Shown: positions 24,377 to 34,210, counted from the stretch's first letter. The stretch: DNA of 64,000 nucleotides from an uncultured Flavobacteriales bacterium (GCA_946479285.1 CAMLFH010000010.1:96665-160664), one strand, 5' to 3'. Translations and numbers: made by a program. Notes: generated by a model not told the origin, from the sequence alone.

Positions 24377-25153
24377 ATGATTCAAATTTCGCATCTCAGT
24401 AAGTCATTTACTCTAAACAGACAGCAAAAGAAAGAATTGGGGACCAACCAAAATTCTGTTCTTGCTGTTGACGATATTAGTTTCGAATGCCTTCCCGGAC
24501 GAGTACATGCACTGCTTGGTCCGAACGGAGCCGGAAAAACCACCACACTCCGCATGTTATCTACGATTTTCAAACCTACAAACGGAAGCATTGTTATAGA
24601 TAACATCGACGCAGTACAAGATCCGCAGGAGGCTCGCAAACACATCGGTTTCCTGACAGGTTCAGCCGGACTTTATGCTCGTTTGACACCCAATGAACTC
24701 ATTTCCTATTTTGGCGAGTTATACGGTGTTTCAAAGAATGACATCGAAATGCGCAAGAAAAAGCTATACGATTTGCTCGATATGCATGATTTCCAGAACA
24801 AACGCATCGGGAAACTGAGCACTGGAATGAAACAAAAGGTTTCCATCTGCAGAACGATGATCCATGATCCGCAGGTCGTTATTTTCGATGAGCCCACAAG
24901 CGGCCTTGATGTGATTACTGCCGAGAACATCATTCGATTGATCCGCGATTGTAAGAATCAGGGCAAAACCGTGATTTTTTCCAGTCATATTATGGGAGAA
25001 GTGGATTTGCTGTGCGACGATATTACGATCATTCACAAAGGAAAAGTCCTTTACAACGATACCATGGAGGCGTTCCGGGCACAACAGCAGGCTCCGAATC
25101 TCACCGCAGAATTTATTCGAATTGTTCACGACCAAAAAACTGAAGCCCTATGA
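24377..25153 (+). CDS. natA: ABC transporter ATP-binding protein (NatA-like)
   Basis: A 258-residue ATPase subunit of an ABC-2 type exporter. Walker A GPNGAGKT is at 48-55, the signature LSTGMKQK at 147-154, Walker B VVIFDEP at 167-173, and the H-loop lies in FSSHIMGEV. All catalytic residues are present. Its stop overlaps the start of the permease gene by four bases (ATGA), so the two are one operon and one transporter. Similarity to sodium-export NatA is at family level; the actual substrate is unknown. Confidence 0.85.
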   Translation: MIQISHLSKSFTLNRQQKKELGTNQNSVLAVDDISFECLPGRVHALLGPNGAGKTTTLRMLSTIFKPTNGSIVIDNIDAVQDPQEARKHIGFLTGSAGLYARLTPNELISYFGELYGVSKNDIEMRKKKLYDLLDMHDFQNKRIGKLSTGMKQKVSICRTMIHDPQVVIFDEPTSGLDVITAENIIRLIRDCKNQGKTVIFSSHIMGEVDLLCDDITIIHKGKVLYNDTMEAFRAQQQAPNLTAEFIRIVHDQKTEAL

Positions 25154-26340
25154 TCTTTACCGTATTTAAAAAGGAAATGCGTGACACCCTGCGTGACCGC
25201 AGAACGATCATGATGATGATCGTCATTCCCACTTTAGTCTTCCCGTTAGTCATGAGCATCTTCATGTCGGTATCTGAAAGTTTCCAGAAAAAGGCTGCTG
25301 AGAAGAAAGTGAAAATAGGTTTGGTAAGCAACCAGGTTGGAAGCCTGGAGGCAGATTTATTGAAAGTTCCGGAAGCATTGGGTAAAAAACAATTCATTCC
25401 GTTTACGGATACCATTTCCCTGATCAAAGCCATTCGTGAAGACTCTATCCAGGTGGGAATTTATGTTCCTAACAATGCAGAGCAGTTGAAAAGCGCTATG
25501 AAACCTATTTCCGTTACTGTTTTCCACGACGGAACAGATCTGGGAATGAAAGAGCGTGCCGATGTTTACCTGACATACGTCCAGGGAAACTGGGAAAGAC
25601 AGCGCTATGCTGAGCTAAAAGTGGATGAAGCTAAGATCACTCCACTTATTACGACCTATTCCAATGTGGCTTCCAGCAAAGAAATGATCGGTAAACTGGC
25701 GGGCGGATTTCTTCCTTACATGTTCATTGCATTTGGGTTTATGGGTTGTATGTTCCCGGCAATCGACCTGTTTACGGGTGAAAAAGAACGTGGAACCATT
25801 GAAACTTTGCTGACAACTCCTGTACCGCGCTGGAAAATCCTTTTCGGAAAAATGGGCGTAGTAGTCGTTTCCGGATTGTTAGCCGCCATGTTCAATTTAG
25901 TGGGGATTTATTTGTCCATTGAAGTTTTTCACCTCGTAAAAGATCCTGTTATACTTCAAGCCATTAAAGACATTCTTTCTCCAACCTTCCTTGTGATGTT
26001 GTTTGCATTACTTTGTCCACTGATCATTTTCTTTGCGGGTATCATGATCCCAATCGCTGTTCGCGCCAAGAGTTTCAAAGAGGCCCAAAGTATCATTTCC
26101 CCGCTCAATCTATTGATCATTTTACCTGCCATGGTAGGATTTTTCCCGGGAGTGGAATTGAACGAGGTGACAGCCTTGATTCCGGTGGTGAATATCGTAT
26201 TGGCAACGAAAGAGCTGATAGCAGGAACACTGGAATTCCACCTGGTCGCAATGGCTTTTGGTGTGATGGTGCTGCTGGCCGGAATTGCAATTATGCTTTC
26301 TTACCGCAAATTTGAGAACGAAAACAACGTGATTTCTTAA
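25150..26340 (+). CDS. natB: ABC-2 type transporter permease (NatB-like)
   Basis: A 396-residue membrane protein. One N-terminal helix (about residues 20-40) precedes a large extracytoplasmic domain (about 45-190). A cluster of five or six helices follows in the C-terminal half (LAGGFLPYMFIAFGFMGCMF onward), with the ABC-2 conserved GEKERGTIETLLTTPV at about 210-225. This is the topology of NatB-type permeases. It overlaps natA by four bases. Confidence 0.85.
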   Translation: MIFTVFKKEMRDTLRDRRTIMMMIVIPTLVFPLVMSIFMSVSESFQKKAAEKKVKIGLVSNQVGSLEADLLKVPEALGKKQFIPFTDTISLIKAIREDSIQVGIYVPNNAEQLKSAMKPISVTVFHDGTDLGMKERADVYLTYVQGNWERQRYAELKVDEAKITPLITTYSNVASSKEMIGKLAGGFLPYMFIAFGFMGCMFPAIDLFTGEKERGTIETLLTTPVPRWKILFGKMGVVVVSGLLAAMFNLVGIYLSIEVFHLVKDPVILQAIKDILSPTFLVMLFALLCPLIIFFAGIMIPIAVRAKSFKEAQSIISPLNLLIILPAMVGFFPGVELNEVTALIPVVNIVLATKELIAGTLEFHLVAMAFGVMVLLAGIAIMLSYRKFENENNVIS

Positions 26341-26344
26341 TTTT

Positions 26345-26461
26345 ACCGCAAAGAAGAGAAAGCAGTGCTTTTGATGGAGGAGGACGCAAAGTTGGCAACT
26401 GTTTCTTTGCCTCTTTTGCTCCTTCGCTGAAGCTACGGGGTAAGCATTCACTCTTTGCGGT
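26345..26461. repeat. Inverted-repeat element (ACCGCAAAGA...TCTTTGCGGT)
   Basis: The gap after the ABC permease begins with ACCGCAAAGA and ends with its exact reverse complement. Related internal segments (GACGCAAAG, CTTTGCC) lie between. The length of about 117 bp and terminal symmetry suggest a MITE-like element. It ends just before the -7-like box of the helicase gene. Confidence 0.6.
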
Positions 26462-26474
26462 GAATAATAAAACC

Positions 26475-26482
26475 TAAATTCG
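26475..26482 (+). promoter_or_regulatory. -7-like box (TAAATTCG) before helicase gene
   Basis: TAAATTCG is one mismatch from TAnnTTTG and ends 14 bases before the ATG. A TTG lies at 26455-26457, 17 bases upstream, slightly short of the usual spacing. Confidence 0.4.
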
Positions 26483-26496
26483 CGTTAAAAAGAACG

Positions 26497-28275
26497 ATGC
26501 AGTCGATACACCCACATTTGGAGCAGGCCGTCAAGGAAGAAATTTCTTATTCCCACGCATTAGCGGCGGAAAATTTGAAAGCTTCACCGAATGAGTTGCG
26601 CAAGCAGGGTTTGAGTTTATTTCCCTGTGAAATTGCAGAGATTCGAAGCGGAATTGACGGAGATTTCTACCAGCTGGAAACTTCCTTCGTGATCAACAAT
26701 TCGTTCTTCAAACGAGGCGCGGCTGTTCTTTTTTATGTGGAAAACAAAAGTTACAAGGCACGAATCGTAGAAATCAATGGGTATTCCCTGCTCCTTTTCT
26801 GCAAAGAAGAGATTGAAGGGAATATCCGGGAAAATCCGGTGCGAGTGGATTTCACCCCGGACGACCGGACACTTGAGTGCATGGTCCTTGGACTGCGTTT
26901 TTTGAAGGATCACAAACACCTGCAGGAATTTGAACACGATTTCCAGCTCGAAAAAGAAGCAACCGCATTTGAACATCCAACGCTCAATCTTTCTCAACAG
27001 AAAGCCGTTAGTGCTATTCTAAGCGCTGATCCGACAACCGTTATCCAGGGTCCGCCGGGAACCGGGAAAACACATACACTTTCCATTGCCATTCAAGAAT
27101 TGGTGAAACGCGGAAAGAAAGTCCTGATCACCGCACCAAGCAATACTGCAGTAGATAATTTGTGCAAAAAGATCGTTGCTTCGAAGATTTCTTTGCTTCG
27201 AGTGGGGAATGATGAAAAGATTACTGCCGAGATTCTTCCCTTTACCATCGATAATTATTTGGATTCGGGGAAAGGTGCAAACTTTGCAAACTCGCTGAAA
27301 AAGCAAATCCAAAAGACCCAACAAATTGCCAATCGAAATATCCGGAATTACACCAAAGAAGCAGTAGATGAAAAACGTACAGCACGAAAAGAACTGCGTG
27401 AATTGCAGAAAGAACTTCGCAAGCTGGCGCATGATTCCGAAGAGCAATTGATTGAAACCAGTTCTGTTATTGCAGGAACACCGGTTGGTTTGTTCAATGC
27501 ACTTTCCAAAAATCATTCTTTTGATGTGGTGATCATGGATGAAGCGGGGCAATCTTTAGCGCCATTAACCTGGCTGGCTGCAAGTTTCGGAAAGAAATTG
27601 GTGCTATGCGGAGATCCACAGCAGCTGCCGCCAGTAGTTTTTAGCACAAAGGCCCTTCAATTAGGTCTGAATAAAAGTTTATTGGAAACAGTGAGCGAAA
27701 TCCGACAGCCCATATTGCTGAATGAACAATACCGCATGTCGCCGGAAATTGTTTCGGTGATCAATCCGTATTTCTACCAGGGACTTTTGCAAACCGCAAG
27801 CGGAATTCCCGCCGGTCAGATCCAGTTTATTGATATGGCCGGATTTGGCGAAGGCGAAACACAAAACGAAACCACGGGGAGTTTCGAAAACTGGGACGAA
27901 TTGAGGATCATTCGAAAAATCCTGGAAGCAGAAGCGCTTGATCCGAAACGAACGGTGATTCTTGCTCCTTATTCTGCACAGATTGCACTTTTGCAAAAAG
28001 AATTGAGCAGCGCTTGGAAAGTTTCGACTATTGATTCAATCCAGGGACAGGAAGAAGAAAACATCGTAGTGAGTTTCACACGTTCGAATCCGGATGGAAT
28101 GATTGGCTTTTTGAGCGATTACCGCCGGACCAACGTAGCGATTTCCCGCGCCAAAAGAGCCTGCTATTTGATTGGTGACAGCGCCACTTTGGGAAATGAT
28201 CCGTTTTATTCCGAATTATTGGATCAAATTGAACAAACCGGGATCTACCGAAGTGCCTGGGAATTCGATAGCTAG
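26497..28275 (+). CDS. IGHMBP2/UPF1-type superfamily 1 DNA/RNA helicase
   Basis: A 592-residue cytoplasmic helicase. An N-terminal beta-barrel region (about 40-120) precedes the motor. Motif I GPPGTGKT is at 185-192, motif Ia TAPSNTAVDNL near 220-230, motif II DEAGQ near 348-352, and motif III LCGDPQQLPP near 370-380. Motif IV LNEQYRMSPE is near 409-418, motif V STIDSIQGQEEENIVVSF near 510-527, and motif VI RRTNVAISRAK follows. All are intact. The insertion between Ia and II is Lys/Glu-rich and coiled. Relatives act on nucleic-acid structures in RNA or DNA metabolism; the exact role here is open. Confidence 0.9.
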   Translation: MQSIHPHLEQAVKEEISYSHALAAENLKASPNELRKQGLSLFPCEIAEIRSGIDGDFYQLETSFVINNSFFKRGAAVLFYVENKSYKARIVEINGYSLLLFCKEEIEGNIRENPVRVDFTPDDRTLECMVLGLRFLKDHKHLQEFEHDFQLEKEATAFEHPTLNLSQQKAVSAILSADPTTVIQGPPGTGKTHTLSIAIQELVKRGKKVLITAPSNTAVDNLCKKIVASKISLLRVGNDEKITAEILPFTIDNYLDSGKGANFANSLKKQIQKTQQIANRNIRNYTKEAVDEKRTARKELRELQKELRKLAHDSEEQLIETSSVIAGTPVGLFNALSKNHSFDVVIMDEAGQSLAPLTWLAASFGKKLVLCGDPQQLPPVVFSTKALQLGLNKSLLETVSEIRQPILLNEQYRMSPEIVSVINPYFYQGLLQTASGIPAGQIQFIDMAGFGEGETQNETTGSFENWDELRIIRKILEAEALDPKRTVILAPYSAQIALLQKELSSAWKVSTIDSIQGQEEENIVVSFTRSNPDGMIGFLSDYRRTNVAISRAKRACYLIGDSATLGNDPFYSELLDQIEQTGIYRSAWEFDS

Positions 28276-28284
28276 TTAAACTTT

Positions 28285-28435
28285 TCCTCCCCCTTAGTCC
28301 CCCTCCAAAGGGGGAACCCGGATCGACCTTCGATTGAAAGTTATGTAGAACTAGAATTACTCAGTTTTTGAATTAAAATCTTCAATAAGATGAATTTTAC
28401 AGTCTCCCCCTTTGGAGGGGGATGCAAGGGGGAGG
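28285..28435. repeat. Inverted-repeat element with CCCCCTCC arms
   Basis: Each arm is itself nearly palindromic: CCTCCCCCTTAGTCCCCCTCC with AAAGGGGGA at the left, and TCCCCCTTTGGAGGGGGATG with AAGGGGGAGGA at the right. The arms enclose about 90 bp of AT-rich DNA between two convergent genes. A compact version of the same arm occurs at 39694-39725. Confidence 0.7.
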
Positions 28436-28467
28436 ACATGAGAAATTACCCGACTGCAATGGAAATC

Positions 28468-29682
28468 TTATACAAACAGCTGTGTATTCACCGAATAATC
28501 AATGATTTTGATCTGGATGTTTGCTCCAGAATTTTCAGATTTGTTTTTACCCACAATAAAACTTGCGTCTATCTGCTCACACAAAGAACGGATCAGTTCA
28601 AAGCCTAGTGTATTTCCGTTTTGTCTTTCTGATTTAATTCCCGGACCATTATCGATTACTTCTATCTGCATGGAATTCCCGATTTGAGAAACGTGGATAT
28701 TAACGACTAGTTTCTTTCCCGGAACCATCGCGTGTTTGTAAGAATTTGTAATTAGTTCATTCATGATTAACCCGATCGGGACTGCTTTTGAGATTGGAAG
28801 GATTAACTCATTGGAATCTACTTCCAACACCACATCGGCATCACCGCCAAAGCTATGTTCCACATTGCGGATCAATTCTACCAAATAATCCAGCATGTTC
28901 AGATTTCCTACTTTCGACCCGGAATACATTTGCTGGTGCACCAAAGCCATTGAATACACTCTTCCCCGGCAATCTTCCAAAGCATCAATCACTTCCTGCG
29001 AGTTCGAATTGTTCTTTCTAATATTGATCAGGCTGGTCACAATATTCAGGTTGTTTTTCACCCGGTGATACAATTCGGCTAAAAGCAGGCGCTTCTCCTC
29101 GATCACATTCCGGACTTGTTCTTCCTGGCGGATATTTAACCAGGTAATCACTGTGATCTGCATCAGTCCGCAAAAGAATGCAAAAAGTCCGTTAAAGATT
29201 TTCAGCGTGCTCATGGTTGCTTCCGAAACCTGAACGGGGTAATATTTCGGTCCAAAAATTAAAAGAAAACTAATCGTGAAAAAATAAAGAATGCACCAAA
29301 TGACCAGGTGAGCGAATGATTCTTTTCTTCCGTAAATCTGTACGATAGAAAGTGTAAGCGGAAAGAAATACATCAATACATTGCTTTCCAACTGCATATA
29401 TACGGTTGCAACTCCCAATAAATAAATTCCAATTGCAAAGAAGAGGTAGGAAGCCAAAATGAATTTCCCCGCATAATTCAAACTAAAAATCGCAGCGGCA
29501 AGACCAAATACTACGAAAAAGTGCAGATTCAGGAACTGAAAACCAATAATATTAAAGACTAGCAGGCATGTAACAACATTAAAGGAACCAATCAGGCTTA
29601 AGAAATTTACCTTACGAACTAAATTCTTCTCCCATTCAGGAGTTGATTCAGGCCATTTTAGTCCTAATTTGTTGCTTATCAC
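28468..29682 (-). CDS. Membrane sensor histidine kinase, HisKA_2 type
   Basis: A 404-residue kinase with six predicted membrane helices in residues 25-185. The phospho-acceptor motif is ELYHRVKNNL with His at about 207, characteristic of the HisKA_2 subclass. A GHKL ATPase domain follows: N-box MNELITNSYKH (about 308-318), G1 DNGPGI (344-349), G2 GNTLGFELI. There is no obvious extracytoplasmic sensor, so sensing is probably through the membrane helices. No response regulator is adjacent, making it an orphan kinase. Confidence 0.9.
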   Translation of the reverse strand: MISNKLGLKWPESTPEWEKNLVRKVNFLSLIGSFNVVTCLLVFNIIGFQFLNLHFFVVFGLAAAIFSLNYAGKFILASYLFFAIGIYLLGVATVYMQLESNVLMYFFPLTLSIVQIYGRKESFAHLVIWCILYFFTISFLLIFGPKYYPVQVSEATMSTLKIFNGLFAFFCGLMQITVITWLNIRQEEQVRNVIEEKRLLLAELYHRVKNNLNIVTSLINIRKNNSNSQEVIDALEDCRGRVYSMALVHQQMYSGSKVGNLNMLDYLVELIRNVEHSFGGDADVVLEVDSNELILPISKAVPIGLIMNELITNSYKHAMVPGKKLVVNIHVSQIGNSMQIEVIDNGPGIKSERQNGNTLGFELIRSLCEQIDASFIVGKNKSENSGANIQIKIIDYSVNTQLFV

Positions 29683-29781
29683 GCGTTTCAGTTTTGGCTA
29701 ATATACCAACATTTTTGAAAAAAAATGCGGGATATGTCAGATATGCTATATACATTTGAGGCAAATTATTAGACTCGATCC

Positions 29782-30480
29782 ATGCCTATGCAGAAGACGT
29801 TACTACATTCAGTCTTACTTTTTACATTTTTGTTCATAACGAACTTTGCTGATGCTCAGCCTTCTGTTCTTGGGAATCGTAAACCGTATTCCTGGATGAT
29901 TGGTGTGAGCTGGACAGCTGTAGAGGATGATGGTCGCGGTTTATGTCAGCCCTTTGATGTGGCGCAGTCGTGGAATTACGAATATTTCCCAACCCGCATC
30001 ATGGTTGACAAGTACTTTAAGTACGGATTGAGCGCAGAATTTTCAGGAGCATTTGTCACCTACAAGCCCACGAAATTAATCAACGATACTATTGGTCGTT
30101 CGGGAGTCTTTTTGGCACTCGATTTAAATTGCAAATACAGTTTTTATCCTTTAATTACACCACGATGGGTTGATCCGTATGTTTCTTTGGGAATTGGAAT
30201 GACACAACGTACCAGTATGCCGGGCGTTAGTGCTTTGACAGGAAATGTTGGCTTGGGTGTGAATTTGTTTTTCTTCCGTGGTTTAGGATTCCAGATCCAG
30301 ACTTCGGGGAAATTTGCTTTCACAGGTGGTGCATTATCAGGTGGTAATTATTTACAGCACAACTTAGGATTTGTCTACAAATTCAATTCCGGTGCACGTG
30401 GAAGAGAAAACTTCACCAAGCGCCGTTACAAGTGGACGAGCAAGAAAGTGAAGTACAAAGGGAATAAGCGCGGAGGATAA
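29782..30480 (+). CDS. Exported outer-membrane beta-barrel protein with basic tail
   Basis: A 232-residue protein with a signal peptide ending near ADAQ. Amphipathic strands (GLSAEFSGAFVTY, VSLGIGMTQRTS, GNVGLGVNLFFF, GFQIQTSGKFAFTGG, HNLGFVYKF) indicate an eight-strand barrel. An unusual Lys/Arg-rich tail of about 30 residues (GRENFTKRRYKWTSKKVKYK) follows the last barrel strand and would lie in the periplasm. It is divergent from the histidine kinase. No substrate is inferred. Confidence 0.72.
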   Translation: MPMQKTLLHSVLLFTFLFITNFADAQPSVLGNRKPYSWMIGVSWTAVEDDGRGLCQPFDVAQSWNYEYFPTRIMVDKYFKYGLSAEFSGAFVTYKPTKLINDTIGRSGVFLALDLNCKYSFYPLITPRWVDPYVSLGIGMTQRTSMPGVSALTGNVGLGVNLFFFRGLGFQIQTSGKFAFTGGALSGGNYLQHNLGFVYKFNSGARGRENFTKRRYKWTSKKVKYKGNKRGG

Positions 30481-30490
30481 TAATCAGAGT

Positions 30491-30676
30491 GAGAAACAGA
30501 ATGAGAATGAGGAATGGATTGTCATTCTTACGCTCAAAATTTGTTCATTATCTGTAAATTAAGGTGATTCTGAAGATTTTATCCATTCTTTTCAGTCAAA
30601 TATCTTTTTATTTTATCAGTATTCAGAAACAGAAACAGAATGATGATTTAAATTCCTCATTCTCGCTCTCATTCTC
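30491..30676. repeat. Inverted-repeat element with GAATGAG arms
   Basis: The arm at 30491-30514 (ending GAATGAGAATGAGGAA) pairs with 30653-30676 (starting TTCCTCATTCTCGCTC) over 24 bases with four mismatches, and encloses about 140 bp of AT-rich DNA. A shorter relative appears at about 1220-1255 behind the first lipoprotein gene. Confidence 0.65.
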
Positions 30677-30686
30677 CATCCGGGCT

Positions 30687-31913
30687 TTAGCCCTTAAGTC
30701 CCATCATCAACAAATCGATATCTTTGTATTTCAGGTCGAAAACACGCCCCAATACTTCGCTTACCAGGATTCCTTTATAAATATATACTCCGGAGCGGAA
30801 CCCGTGATCATTCCGGATCAAATCCAAACAACCTCCTGATTCTCCCATATCCATCAGGATCGGAGAAAAGATATTGGACAAAGCAAAAGAAGCTGTTCTC
30901 GGCACGCGGGATGCAATGTTCGGTACACAGTAATGAACTACTCCGTGCTTTACAAAAGTTGGATTATTGTGATTGGTCACACGAGAAGTTTCAAAACATC
31001 CACCCTGATCAATGCTCACATCAACAATTACGGAACCTTCTTTCATGTTCTCCACCATTTCTCCGGAAACCACACAAGGAGTGCGTCCCAAAGGAGAACG
31101 AATCGCCCCGATAACCACGTCGGCACGCATGATAGATTTTGCAAGTACTTTTGGCTGTAAAACGGATGTGTAGATGCGTGATCCCAAATCGTTCTGCAAA
31201 CGACGCAGACGCGACAAACTATTATCAAATACTTTTACGGAAGCTCCTAAACCAAGTGCTGCACGAGTAGCGAATTCACCAACGGTACCTGCTCCAAGCA
31301 CCACTACTTCGGTTGGCTGCACTCCGGCAATACCGCCCAGCATGATTCCCTTTCCTTCGTTGAAAGAAGACAATAACTCACCGGCGATCAAAATAGATGT
31401 CGTACCTGCAATTTCTCCCATCGTGCGAACAACCGGAAATACTCCCTGCTCATCACGGATGTAATCCCATGCAATGGCCGTTACTTTCTTTTCGATCAGT
31501 TTTTGGAGAATACTTTTGGGCTGAATACTTAATTGTAAGGCCGAAATCAGTGTTTGGTTTCCCTTCATCAAATCCACTTCTTCCTCAGAAGCAGGCGTAA
31601 CTTTCAGGATGATATCACATTCAAAGATTTCTTTATTGGAAGGACAAAGCTCTGCCCCTGCTTCGGAATATTCGCGGTCGCTGAATTTGCTGGATTCTCC
31701 TGCTCCTCTTTCTACCCGAACATCGTGTCCGTTTGCTACTAAAAAAGAAACTGCTTCCGGTACAAGGGCCACACGGCGCTCCTGGAAACTTAACTCTTTC
31801 GGAATTCCAATCACCAAGCGCCCTTTCTTCTTAGCAATCTCGAGCATTTCCTCCATTGGAAGAATATTCCCTTCTTTCAACAATTGTTTGAGTAATTCCG
31901 GGTCCTTTACCAT
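30687..31913 (-). CDS. ald: Alanine dehydrogenase
   Basis: A 408-residue enzyme of the alanine dehydrogenase/transhydrogenase family, converting L-alanine to pyruvate with NAD. The N-terminal substrate motif GIPKELSFQERRVALVPE begins at about residue 36 after an extra helical extension. The nucleotide-binding segment VVLGAGTVGEFATRAALGLG lies near 207-226, followed by DVVIGAI and the VDVSIDQGGCFETSR signature. The extension makes it some 35 residues longer than the B. subtilis type, which is common in Bacteroidota. The unusual end SEVLGRVFDLKY is also typical of that group. It is transcribed alone. Confidence 0.9.
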   Translation of the reverse strand: MVKDPELLKQLLKEGNILPMEEMLEIAKKKGRLVIGIPKELSFQERRVALVPEAVSFLVANGHDVRVERGAGESSKFSDREYSEAGAELCPSNKEIFECDIILKVTPASEEEVDLMKGNQTLISALQLSIQPKSILQKLIEKKVTAIAWDYIRDEQGVFPVVRTMGEIAGTTSILIAGELLSSFNEGKGIMLGGIAGVQPTEVVVLGAGTVGEFATRAALGLGASVKVFDNSLSRLRRLQNDLGSRIYTSVLQPKVLAKSIMRADVVIGAIRSPLGRTPCVVSGEMVENMKEGSVIVDVSIDQGGCFETSRVTNHNNPTFVKHGVVHYCVPNIASRVPRTASFALSNIFSPILMDMGESGGCLDLIRNDHGFRSGVYIYKGILVSEVLGRVFDLKYKDIDLLMMGLKG

Positions 31914-32200
31914 AATCTGTCTCCAATTTTAGCCAAACGAAGTTACGGAAAAAAGGAATATAGATTACGCTGTTCCGAAAGACATTTCACAAAAATTTAC
32001 GGTCTATCACAGCAAAGTAAACATCCTGGTTAAAAATTTAAACCACTCAAAAAACAGAAAAAACAAATTGTTAAAACAAAAATACAACAACCTGACAAAC
32101 ATGTCATTAACGCAAAATCTGTTCGCAAATTAGCAAACAAGCGAATTATAGAATTTTCAAATTTTGAAAGCTGGAAATTTGAGAATTTGAAAACCAGTTT
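31914..32200. other. AT-rich intergenic region without genes
   Basis: This gap between ald and tsaE contains A-rich runs and a short inverted pair near 32150-32195 (TTTTCAAATTTTGAAA). I see no coding sequence or convincing promoter box. Confidence 0.5.
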
Positions 32201-32617
32201 TTAATGGATATGAATCAATCGTTCGCCAGCCTCGTTGATTGTAATATTCACTTTCACCACATCTTCCGGAAGCAAAGGTTCAATGATTTCAGCCCACTCC
32301 ACGAAACAAATCGCTCCGGAATACAACAGCTCTTCCACCCCCGCATCCAAAGCTTCTTCAACCGAATTCAAACGATAAACATCAAAGTGCAAGACTTCCC
32401 CGTAATAGGGAGACTCATAGGAATTCACCAAAGAATAAGTCGGGGAACCTTCCGGAGATTCAATGCCCATGGCACGCAAAACTGCTGAAATCAGGGTTGT
32501 TTTACCCGACCCCATTTCGGCGTAGAAAGCAACGACTTTCCTATTCCCGATCTGTTCCAGTAATTCTTTGGCAACAAAAGGAATATCGTCTAAACTATGT
32601 GCAATCAATTGGCTCAC
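32201..32617 (-). CDS. tsaE: tRNA threonylcarbamoyladenosine biosynthesis ATPase TsaE
   Basis: A 138-residue P-loop protein needed, with TsaB, TsaC and TsaD, for the t6A37 modification of ANN-decoding tRNAs. The P-loop is GSGKT at 36-40. SPTYSLVNSY (switch region) and HFDVYRL, then CFVEWAE (Walker B-like), are the family marks. Its length is normal. Its start overlaps the end of the porX-like gene by four bases, so the two are translationally coupled. Confidence 0.93.
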   Translation of the reverse strand: MSQLIAHSLDDIPFVAKELLEQIGNRKVVAFYAEMGSGKTTLISAVLRAMGIESPEGSPTYSLVNSYESPYYGEVLHFDVYRLNSVEEALDAGVEELLYSGAICFVEWAEIIEPLLPEDVVKVNITINEAGERLIHIH

Positions 32618-34161
32618 TTCGACTGCAGAATGATAAAAGGAATCAATAATTCCTCCATCGAAATGCCGCCGTGCTGGAAGGTATCGTTGTAATAATTTAC
32701 AAAGTGATTATAGTTATTGGGATACACGAAGTAATCCTGTTCACGTGTAAATACAAATTCAGCAGATAAGCTCGATTTAGGTAAACCAACCTTATCCGGG
32801 TGCTTAACAGTGAATACTTCTTTGTCTTTATAGCTCAGGTTACGCCCTGTTTTATACCGTAAGTTAGTATTCGTACTGCGATCTCCAACAATTTTCACCG
32901 GGTTTGTAACACGAACTGTTCCGTGATCTGTTGTGATTACAACCTTCCCTCCTTTCTCCGCAATTTTCTTAAACATCTCTTGCAATGGAGAATGCTCGAA
33001 CCAGGAAAGTGTCAAAGAACGATAAGCAGATTCATCTGCAGCCAATTCCTTGATCATATCCATTTCTGTACGTGCATGAGAAAGCATATCTACGAAGTTG
33101 TAAACGATTGCATTCAGCTGATTGTCCCATAAGGTGTGGAACTGATCCACCAATCTTTTTCCTGCCTCCAGGTTGGTGATCTTATGGTAAGACCACTTTA
33201 CATCTTTCCCATTGCGTTTCAGGTTACCTTCCAGGAAAGTTGCTTCGTGCATATTTTTACCACCTTCATCATCTTCGTTTAGCCAATGTTTTGGGAAACG
33301 TTTCTCAATTTCAGAGGGCATTAAGCCTGCAAACAGCGCATTTCTTGCGTAATGAGTTGCTGTTGGAAGAATGGAATAAACAATATCTTCTTTTTCAATC
33401 GTAAAGAAATTGGAAATAATCGGTTTCAAAACCTGCCACTGATCGTAACGCAGATTATCGATCACCATCAGGAAAACGCGATCTTTCTCATTGAGCATCG
33501 GAAAAACCTGTTCCTTCAATAAATGATGGACCATATCCGGAGCTTCCTCTTCTCCATTGAACCAATCTTCGTAATTATTTTCAATGAAACGACAGAATAA
33601 ATCATTCGCTTCTTTTCGCTGTGCGTTTAATATCTCACCCATTCCCTGGTCTTCAATTCCCTTGAATTCCAAATCCCAATAGGTCAGTTTTTTAAATACA
33701 TCTTTCCATTCTTCGGCATCCAAACGACCGTTCAACTGCATTCCCAACTGGCGGAATTCCTGCTGGTAGGTTGAATTGGTTTTCTGGGAAACCAGTTTTC
33801 GGTGATCGAGGTTCTTTTTCAGACAAAGCAAAAGCTGATTCGGATTCACAGGTTTGATCAGGTAATCGGCAATTTTGCTACCGATAGCTTCCTCCATAAT
33901 GGATTCTTCTTCACTCTTGGTGATCATCACAACCGGGGTCATCGGAGTAATTTCCTTAATCCGAGCCAATGTTTCCAATCCGGAAATACCAGGCATATTC
34001 TCGTCAAGGAATACAATATCGTAATTGTTTTCCTGGCACTTTTCCACCGCTTCACTGCCGTTGTTAATGAGTTCTACACTGTATCCTTTTGCTTCCAAAA
34101 AGAGCACATGTGGTTTTAGAAACTCCATTTCGTCGTCTGCCCACAGAATCTTTGCTTGCAT
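32614..34161 (-). CDS. porX: PorX-type response regulator with PglZ domain (T9SS regulator)
   Basis: A 515-residue cytoplasmic protein. The N-terminal receiver has D9/D10, phospho-acceptor D53 (IVFLDENMPG) and K103 (YLIKPV). A linker of helices and a PglZ/alkaline-phosphatase-like domain from about residue 200 to the end follow (FLMVIDNLRYDQW; VVITTDHGTVRV). This architecture is that of PorX, which with the PorY kinase controls type IX secretion genes in Bacteroidota and has phosphodiesterase activity on cyclic oligonucleotides. The metal ligands look intact. It overlaps tsaE and is divergent from the HD gene 49 bp away. Confidence 0.92.
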   Translation of the reverse strand: MQAKILWADDEMEFLKPHVLFLEAKGYSVELINNGSEAVEKCQENNYDIVFLDENMPGISGLETLARIKEITPMTPVVMITKSEEESIMEEAIGSKIADYLIKPVNPNQLLLCLKKNLDHRKLVSQKTNSTYQQEFRQLGMQLNGRLDAEEWKDVFKKLTYWDLEFKGIEDQGMGEILNAQRKEANDLFCRFIENNYEDWFNGEEEAPDMVHHLLKEQVFPMLNEKDRVFLMVIDNLRYDQWQVLKPIISNFFTIEKEDIVYSILPTATHYARNALFAGLMPSEIEKRFPKHWLNEDDEGGKNMHEATFLEGNLKRNGKDVKWSYHKITNLEAGKRLVDQFHTLWDNQLNAIVYNFVDMLSHARTEMDMIKELAADESAYRSLTLSWFEHSPLQEMFKKIAEKGGKVVITTDHGTVRVTNPVKIVGDRSTNTNLRYKTGRNLSYKDKEVFTVKHPDKVGLPKSSLSAEFVFTREQDYFVYPNNYNHFVNYYNDTFQHGGISMEELLIPFIILQSK

Positions 34162-34210
34162 ATCCTAAAGATTAATTAGCTTTGATATTGATTTATATAA
34201 AGGTATTCAA

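Noticed and set aside
28390..28608. Plus-strand frame across the CCCCCTCC repeat and the end of the histidine kinase
   Set aside because: It starts in an inverted repeat and is antisense to the conserved ATPase domain.
30564..30839. Plus-strand frame of 91 codons next to ald
   Set aside because: It overlaps an inverted repeat and the 3' end of ald, and shows no protein-like features.
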